In this document: piece after piece, positions 59,570 through 64,000 of the stretch | How positions within the stretch are numbered: the stretch's first letter is position 1 | How the letters are laid out: each line of letters starts with the position of its first letter | DNA from: an uncultured Mycoplasmatota bacterium | Lineage (GTDB): Bacteria; Bacillota_I; Bacilli_A; RF39; UBA660 | Length of the DNA: 64,000 nt | NCBI GenBank assembly: GCA_900554315.1 | Contig: USGP01000005.1 | Location: forward strand, 3,379 to 67,378 | Reading direction: 5' to 3' | The notes under the pieces: generated by a model | Told to the model about the DNA's origin: nothing | Databases searched by the model: none | Seen by the model: the letters and a program-made list of their open reading frames with translations, nothing else | Made by a program: the position numbers and the translations under genes

Positions 59570-59770
59570 GACTATGATATAGGACATGATATTTGAGTAT
59601 TTATTTTTTAGAGAGTTATCGGTTGGTGTAAGATAATAAATAAACTTAATTATTACTACCTATTAAGTTGCTTAGGAAACTAAGATCCGTAGAAATACGG
59701 TTATCATAAATTAAGTAAAAAAAAGGATGGTACCGTCTATGATAGACTCCTAGAAGGTATCATCTTTTTT
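59570..59770 (+). promoter_or_regulatory. T-box riboswitch, threonine-specific
   Basis: Second T-box in the window, before thrS. It shares with the serine T-box the GGTTGGTG element (59623 onward) and the arrangement specifier-AC: here ACT at 59655-59657 (Thr), followed by AC. The T-box core reads GGATGGTACCGTC from 59725. The terminator pairs GGATGGTACC (59725-59734) with GGTATCATC (59756-59764) and ends in T. The region from 59313 to 59850 carries no gene other than the leader peptide and a mini-ORF. ACC at 59658-59660 is the alternative specifier; both are threonine codons. Confidence 0.85.
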
Positions 59771-59788
59771 GTTTAAGGAGATGGTTAA

Positions 59789-59833
59789 ATGACGGAAAGT
59801 GATACGATGAACTCCCATTCAAAAAGTAAATAA
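59789..59833 (+). CDS. Mini-ORF (14 aa) between T-box and thrS
   Basis: Fourteen codons, MTESDTMNSHSKSK, with AAGGAG (59775-59780) eight bases upstream, an ideal ribosome binding site. Four of fourteen codons are serine and two are threonine. It ends 17 bases before the thrS ATG. It does not resemble a TGS domain, so it is not simply the missing thrS N-terminus. It could be an upstream regulatory ORF or a spurious frame. Confidence 0.35.
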   Translation: MTESDTMNSHSKSK

Positions 59834-59850
59834 AAGAAAGAAGGAAAAGT

Positions 59851-61386
59851 ATGTTAAATGAAAAAGGTGCCGAATTACTAAAAAGGGTAATTCAAAATAA
59901 ATATAAAGATATCAGTTTAGATAGTTTATATGCTGATGATAATGAATTTTATTATGAATTTAAGATTCATGAAGTGATTAGTGAAAATGATTTTGGAAAT
60001 TTGGAAGAAGAAATTCAAAAATTAGATTCTAGTATTTATGTTAAGCTTTTAAGAGTTAGTGGTGTATATTATGAAGGAAAAGCTGATAATGAGATGATTA
60101 CTAGAATTTCTGGGAAATGTTTTTCTAGTTTGGATGAGTTAGAGAAGTATTCTGAATTCTTAAAAGAGGCAAAGGAACGAGATCATAGAAAAATTGGTCA
60201 AGAGTTAGATTTATTTTGTTTTTCTGATTATGTTGGAGCAGGGCTTCCTTTGTATACTCCTAGAGGTACTATTGTAAAAGATGAGTTACAAAAAGAGATT
60301 GAAAGAGTCTGTCGTCAATATGGATTTCAGAAAGTTAGTTGCCCTTCTCTTGCAGATATTTCATTATTTGAAACTTCAGGTCATGCTCAAAAATTTGATG
60401 ATGAGTTATTTCGAGTAGAGTCTCCTAAAGGTCATCATTTTGTTTTAAAACCTGTTCAGTGCCCACATCATACTCAAATTTATGCTTCTAAAATAAGAAG
60501 TTATAAAGATTTACCGATTCGTTATATGGAAAGTGATAAACAATATCGAGCTGAACTTCCTGGAGCGGTAGGCGGTCTTTCTCGTGTTTATGCTATTACT
60601 GTTGAAGATGGACATTCTTTTTGTAGAGTTGATCAAGTAAAAGAAGAAGTTAAAAATATGTGTAATTTAATTAAAGATTTTTATTCTAGGATGGGATTAT
60701 GGGATAATCACTGGGTATCTTTATCTGTTAGAGATTATCAACATCCAGAAAAATATATTGGAAGCTCAGAAGATTGGGATGTCTGTGAGAAAATGTTAGA
60801 GGAAGTATCTTTAGAATTAGGGTTAGATGCAAAAAAATGTGAAGGGGAAGCTGCTTTGTATGGCCCTAAGTTGGATTTTATGTTTCAAGATGCTTTAGGT
60901 AGAGATATTCAAATACCAACTGTGCAATTGGATTTTGCCATGCCAAAAAGATTTGGATTATCTTATATTGATGAGAATGGTGAAAAACAAACTCCAGTTA
61001 TGGTTCATAGAGCAGTTTTAGGTTCTTATGAAAGGTTTTTAGTCTTATTATTAGAACAATTTAAAGGTGTTCTACCTGTTTGGTTATCACCAGTTCAAGT
61101 AAATATTGTACCAGTTAATATGAAGTATCATGATGAGTATTGCAGGAAGTTAAAACAGATTTTATTAAAGGAAGATATTCGTGCTGAATATGATGACTCT
61201 AAACAACAGATGAACAAAAAGATTAGACAAAGTAATGTTATGAAAAATCCATTCACTGTTATTATTGGTGATAAGGAACGAGACGATAATTTAGTTAGTT
61301 ATCGTCGCTATGGTAGTGAAGAAACTCATACACTTTCACTTGATGATTTTATTTCATTTATAAAAGAAGAGATTCAAAAAAGATAA
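59851..61386 (+). CDS. thrS: Threonyl-tRNA synthetase, short form without TGS and editing motifs
   Basis: Class II synthetase of 511 residues; typical bacterial ThrRS has about 640. The catalytic core starts at DHRKIGQELDLF (111) and the zinc ligands are intact: Cys204 in PVQCPHH, His255 in DGHSFCR, His386 in VMVHRAVLGS. The anticodon domain follows after residue 405. Before the core, only about 110 residues remain. FYYEF (33-37) and ISENDFGNLEEEI match the first half of the editing domain, and KLLRVSGVYYEGKADNEMITRI its end. The HxxxH motif is replaced and the segment with CxxxH is deleted. There is no TGS domain, and the 80 bases after the T-box are too short to encode one. It should charge threonine but not clear Ser-tRNA(Thr) in cis. 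Confidence 0.93.
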   Translation: MLNEKGAELLKRVIQNKYKDISLDSLYADDNEFYYEFKIHEVISENDFGNLEEEIQKLDSSIYVKLLRVSGVYYEGKADNEMITRISGKCFSSLDELEKYSEFLKEAKERDHRKIGQELDLFCFSDYVGAGLPLYTPRGTIVKDELQKEIERVCRQYGFQKVSCPSLADISLFETSGHAQKFDDELFRVESPKGHHFVLKPVQCPHHTQIYASKIRSYKDLPIRYMESDKQYRAELPGAVGGLSRVYAITVEDGHSFCRVDQVKEEVKNMCNLIKDFYSRMGLWDNHWVSLSVRDYQHPEKYIGSSEDWDVCEKMLEEVSLELGLDAKKCEGEAALYGPKLDFMFQDALGRDIQIPTVQLDFAMPKRFGLSYIDENGEKQTPVMVHRAVLGSYERFLVLLLEQFKGVLPVWLSPVQVNIVPVNMKYHDEYCRKLKQILLKEDIRAEYDDSKQQMNKKIRQSNVMKNPFTVIIGDKERDDNLVSYRRYGSEETHTLSLDDFISFIKEEIQKR

Positions 61387-61413
61387 AAGGATTTTAAAAT
61401 TAAAATCCTTTTT
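61385..61413 (+). terminator. Rho-independent terminator after thrS
   Basis: AAGGATTTTA (61387-61396) pairs with TAAAATCCTT (61401-61410), followed by T. Confidence 0.85.
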
Positions 61414-61461
61414 GTATGGAATTTATTCATTTTGTGTTACAATTTTTTTAGAGGTGTAATT

Positions 61462-62358
61462 ATGAAAAATTATTATATTGATCTTGGATCATCTACAATT
61501 AAAGTTTATTGTTATGAAAAGGAGTTAAAACTTGTAGAGGAACATTCTATTTACTTTAAAAATGATTTTGATGCAGAAAAGGGGATTAGTAAAAATAACT
61601 TACAAGAGTTATGTAATTACTTTGAAGAATTAAAGAATAAATATCATTTAAAATATTATAATACACATATTTTTGTTACAGGAATTTTTAGAAATTTAAT
61701 ACCAGAGAGAAAACAAGATTTGGTTAAATTATTTAATGAAAAGTTTGATTTACATTTTAATATTATTAGTCATGGTATTGAAAATTATTATCTAGCAAAA
61801 GCAATGGAAAATGATTATAATGGAAAGAAAGTTTTAATTATTAATATGGGTGGAAAAACTACAGAGCTAGTAACTTTTGTAGGAGATAAAATTACAGATA
61901 CTAAAAATTTGACTATTGGTGTTGCTGATTTATTAAATCATTTTGATAAAGTAAATGAAAAATATAGTGGTGATACTGTAGAAGATATGGAGGAATTTGT
62001 TTCTGAAAAATTACAAAAGTTAGAATTGGATAAGGATTATGATTGTGCTATTTTTACTGGTGGAGAAGAACGATTCGAATTGTTAACAAAATTTAATTTG
62101 GTTGAAAATACATTATTTCATGATCATATCCATAGATATATGGTTAGTTTAGATGATTATGTTGAAGGAACTAAAAGAGTATTTTATGATATTTCTCTTG
62201 AAGAATTATATGATTTAATGCCATCTAACCCAAAATGGATGGATGGGGCCAGAAGTGGAGCTATTATACCGTTAGTATTATTTAGAAAAGCTAATGTTAA
62301 GTGGATTATTCCATCTGATTTAAATTTAATTAATGGAGTTATTAATGATTTAAAATAA
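61462..62358 (+). CDS. Ppx/GppA-like phosphatase-fold protein
   Basis: A 298-residue protein of the actin-like ATPase superfamily, closest to Ppx/GppA exopolyphosphatases. The phosphate-1 loop is IDLGSSTIKVYCY, the phosphate-2 loop INMGGKTTELVTF and the C-terminal signature SDLNLINGVINDL. GGEERFELL near residue 200 is the adenosine-type motif. At 298 residues it lacks the C-terminal HD domain of long Ppx. The Ppx role on polyphosphate or pppGpp is inferred. GAGGTG precedes the ATG at 61462. Monocistronic between two terminators. Confidence 0.75.
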   Translation: MKNYYIDLGSSTIKVYCYEKELKLVEEHSIYFKNDFDAEKGISKNNLQELCNYFEELKNKYHLKYYNTHIFVTGIFRNLIPERKQDLVKLFNEKFDLHFNIISHGIENYYLAKAMENDYNGKKVLIINMGGKTTELVTFVGDKITDTKNLTIGVADLLNHFDKVNEKYSGDTVEDMEEFVSEKLQKLELDKDYDCAIFTGGEERFELLTKFNLVENTLFHDHIHRYMVSLDDYVEGTKRVFYDISLEELYDLMPSNPKWMDGARSGAIIPLVLFRKANVKWIIPSDLNLINGVINDLK

Positions 62359-62381
62359 GGATTTATAAAAGTCCTTTTTTT
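62357..62381 (+). terminator. Rho-independent terminator after the Ppx/GppA-like gene
   Basis: AAGGA (62357-62361) pairs with TCCTT (62372-62376), with an AT-rich inner helix, followed by T. Confidence 0.6.
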
Positions 62382-62448
62382 AATGTCCTTTTAAATGTTT
62401 ATTTCTTTTATATATGTTATATTATTTTAAGATAGGTGTGTGTGCTAT

Positions 62449-62810
62449 ATGAAAGTTTTTATGAAAAAAGGAGAGCATCAGTCTCTAGTTTTTGGTATTG
62501 TTTTCACTTTATTATTCTTATTTGTTTCTATATATTTATTGTATTCTTATTTTGTATCAGAATGCTTTCTAGATACTTTTTCCCAAGATGGAACTAAGTT
62601 TGTTTTTGGAATCTTTTTTTCATTCTTTGACTTAATCTTTTTAATATATTTATTTAAATCTCCCAAAAAATATACAGCCGTATTAATTTCTAAAAGTATC
62701 ATGGAATGATTGTTTGTGATATGGCTTTTGAGGTAACGAAAAAAAAGAAGAGAAGTTATGATTTAATCCCAGCAAGATTTTCTTGTTTTACATATGAAGA
62801 TAATGATTAG
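62449..62810 (+). pseudogene. Frameshifted membrane protein remnant
   Basis: The first frame (62449-62709, 86 codons) encodes two hydrophobic segments and then KSPKKYTAVLISKSI before a stop. The sensible continuation, VCDMAFEVTKKKKRSYDLIPARFSCFTYEDND, is in another frame (62706-62810, overlapping as ATGA). Read together they form the layout of a two-helix membrane protein with a soluble sheet domain, so one frameshift near 62695-62706 is likely. The second part is then cut short at TAG 62808-62810, where the metG fragment begins. Alternatively these are two coupled small ORFs. AGGTGTG precedes the start. Confidence 0.5.
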
Positions 62811-63105
62811 TTTTGCTAATAAATATTTTGATGAAAAACAACCTTGGATTCTTGCTAAAACTGATATTAACGAATGCAATCATATTTTATTTAGCTGTGT
62901 AAATATTATCTATAATATTAATGCTTTGTTAAAACCATATTTGCCTTTTTCTTGTGAAAAGGTAGAAAATTATTTAGGATGTCAGAATTTTCAGTGGAAA
63001 TATGAAAGTATCTCTACAGTTTCTATCAAAAAAGACATTCAACCATTATACGAAAGATATGATAAAAGTGTTATTGCTTTTGAAAGGGAAAAATTAAAAA
63101 AATAG
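62794..63105 (+). pseudogene. metG: 3' fragment of methionyl-tRNA synthetase gene
   Basis: An open frame of 103 codons whose product matches only the C-terminal anticodon-binding domain of MetRS: ISFANKYFDEKQPWILAKTD is the conserved helix with NKY and PW, followed by NINALLKPYLPFSCEKVENYLG and a W-x(n)-IQPLYERYD end, where full MetRS has the PLFPRID-type close. The catalytic domain (HIGH, KMSKS) is absent upstream. The only ATG (62794) is internal to the motif order and overlaps the remnant before it, so this is a transferred or decayed fragment, not a functional synthetase. Confidence 0.75.
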
Positions 63106-63251
63106 TGTGTTTACTTTTATCTGATTTGTAATTGATATTTTCTAGATGTTAAATTTATATTCATTTTTTAAATATTTTAAAAAATAGTATTTTGTAGTAA
63201 AATTAGAATGTGTTTGATTTTATAAAATTATATATGAAATAGGTGGTAATT

Positions 63252-63974
63252 ATGGATAATATTCCTAAAGTAGATATTAATGATATTAATTTAGAGAATG
63301 TTTTTCTTCATTATACTAGTAGAGATAATATTCATAGTATATTTAAAAATGGATTGGAGCCTAGGATTGGTGAAAATTCTAAAGGATTAGAACAAACTAA
63401 AAAGGTGTTTTTTACGATTGGGGAGAAGAATGCACTTATTATCATGGATGTATGGCTAAAATGGTTAACGTCTATACCTAAAAACAAATATATTTATCAG
63501 TTAGGTGCCTATTTTTTGAGACAATCCTATTTTCCTAAATTTATTTATGATATAATTTTTAAATTTTATCATCATAGTAATAAAAAGTTTATTATGGCTT
63601 GTAATACTTTAAAAGAAATATTGGATAATAGTTGCTATCTTGTGTTGAATTTAGAAGAAAATGTGGATTATGGGTTTGAGGATATAGATGAAGTTAAAAA
63701 TCAGGCATTCCCAAGGCGTTTCTTAAAAGGAGTTTATAAATATAATAGCGATTTAAATAGTAATAAAATGGAATACTGGAATATGCATACTTACTCTAAT
63801 AAAGTTATTGAACCTTATAAAATAAAGGTATTAGAATTTCAAAGTGATATTTCATTAGAAAAAATATTGAAATATTTAATTGATAAAAACTTTGATTATG
63901 TAAAAGAAAATTTAGAATTATTGTATAAGTATTATAATTATATTTATATATACCACATTAACCTTAAAGTTTAA
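63252..63974 (+). CDS. ADP-ribosyltransferase-fold-like protein of unknown function
   Basis: A 240-residue soluble protein. Near the N-terminus it reads NVFLHYTSRDNIHSIFKNGLEPRIGENSKGLEQTKKVFFTIG: a strand ending in HYTS, a helix ending in NGLEP, a glycine-rich turn and an FFT strand. This is the opening of ART-fold and related (DUF4433/Tpt1-like) enzymes. The remainder is rich in aromatic residues and Lys; an Arg or Glu of the later ART motifs cannot be fixed. A similar opening occurs at 18981-20117. AGGTGG sets the ATG at 63252. The terminator overlaps its end. The fold is a weak inference. Confidence 0.45.
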   Translation: MDNIPKVDINDINLENVFLHYTSRDNIHSIFKNGLEPRIGENSKGLEQTKKVFFTIGEKNALIIMDVWLKWLTSIPKNKYIYQLGAYFLRQSYFPKFIYDIIFKFYHHSNKKFIMACNTLKEILDNSCYLVLNLEENVDYGFEDIDEVKNQAFPRRFLKGVYKYNSDLNSNKMEYWNMHTYSNKVIEPYKIKVLEFQSDISLEKILKYLIDKNFDYVKENLELLYKYYNYIYIYHINLKV

Positions 63975-63986
63975 TGTGGTTTTTTG
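63952..63986 (+). terminator. Rho-independent terminator at the window end
   Basis: ACCACATTAA (63952-63961) pairs with TTAATGTGGT (63971-63980), followed by T; the stop codon of the upstream gene lies in the hairpin. Confidence 0.85.
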
Positions 63987-64000
63987 AAGCCTAAGGTCTT

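Noticed and set aside
59789..59833. Missing TGS domain of thrS displaced by a frameshift
   Set aside because: The interval between the T-box terminator and thrS is far too short for a TGS domain, and the 14 residues do not resemble one.
62794..63105. Functional methionyl-tRNA synthetase
   Set aside because: Only the C-terminal anticodon-binding part is present; there is no catalytic domain in any frame upstream.
1..64000. Recoding of TGA as tryptophan, as in mycoplasmas
   Set aside because: TGA ends several well-bounded genes (for example the SpoVS-side zinc-ribbon gene at 2632 and mutY at 42059), and conserved Trp residues are all TGG.
1..64000. tRNA or rRNA genes, CRISPR arrays, insertion sequences or prophage genes
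   Set aside because: No cloverleaf with TTCGA-type arm, rRNA core, regular spaced repeats, transposase or phage structural motif was found by reading; short RNAs without strong motifs could be missed.

Overview
This is a contiguous chromosomal stretch from a very AT-rich, low-GC Gram-positive bacterium, most likely a small-genome gut member of the Bacilli. The evidence is gene content and order: spoVS and cotE (endospore genes), a miaB-ricA-cotE run, a priA-fmt-rlmN-prpC-prkC-rsgA-rpe run and an rpsP-khpA run, all of which resemble Bacillus. TGA is used as a stop and Trp is TGG, so the standard bacterial code applies. No rRNA, tRNA, CRISPR array, prophage or insertion sequence was seen.

Layout. 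0-2.7 kb: tail of an SGNH hydrolase, L-lactate dehydrogenase, spoVS, a zinc-ribbon membrane protein. 2.7-5.6 kb: serine T-box riboswitch driving an HD phosphohydrolase, an M19 dipeptidase and serS. 5.6-8.0 kb: a small ORF, an SPFH/zinc-ribbon protein, an ankyrin-like protein. 8.1-11.1 kb: miaB, ricA-like, an inverted phospholipase-C-like gene, cotE. 11.2-13 kb: three poorly known genes. 13-16.4 kb: rpsP-khpA, then uppS-cdsA-rseP. 16.5-26.9 kb: priA, fmt, rlmN, prpC, prkC, rsgA and rpe with three lineage-specific membrane proteins inserted. 26.9-30.1 kb: two tandem paralogous membrane proteins and a 3D-domain wall protein behind a WalR-like operator. 30.1-32.3 kb: tex.

32.4-40.2 kb holds the main accessory region: five consecutive cell-wall-anchored surface proteins with non-canonical sorting signals. 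Four are paralogues with a conserved cysteine pair and a CnaB-like domain that lacks the usual isopeptide residues. 40.3-46.8 kb: ylmH (reverse), mutY, exoA, an ABC exporter, GNAT, a DUF3419-like protein, dCMP deaminase. 46.8-50.3 kb: copper operon csoR-copA-(VOC)-copZ with a CsoR-type operator placed inside the promoter. 50.3-53.3 kb (reverse): a deoxyinosine glycosylase and the paired M16 peptidases ymfF/ymfH. 53.4-54.7 kb: ASCH, zf-TFIIB and YgjV-like proteins. 54.8-59.3 kb: a compact operon of LRR-like, transglutaminase-like, double-GNAT and HAD proteins.

59.3-61.4 kb is the most unusual part. A shortened threonyl-tRNA synthetase, without the TGS domain and without the editing-site motifs, is preceded by a consensus promoter, a threonine-rich leader peptide, a terminator, a second promoter, a threonine T-box and a serine-rich mini-ORF. 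The window ends with a Ppx/GppA-like protein, a decayed locus carrying a 3' fragment of metG, and an ADP-ribosyltransferase-fold-like protein. Product calls rest on reading motifs and gene order, not on database searches.
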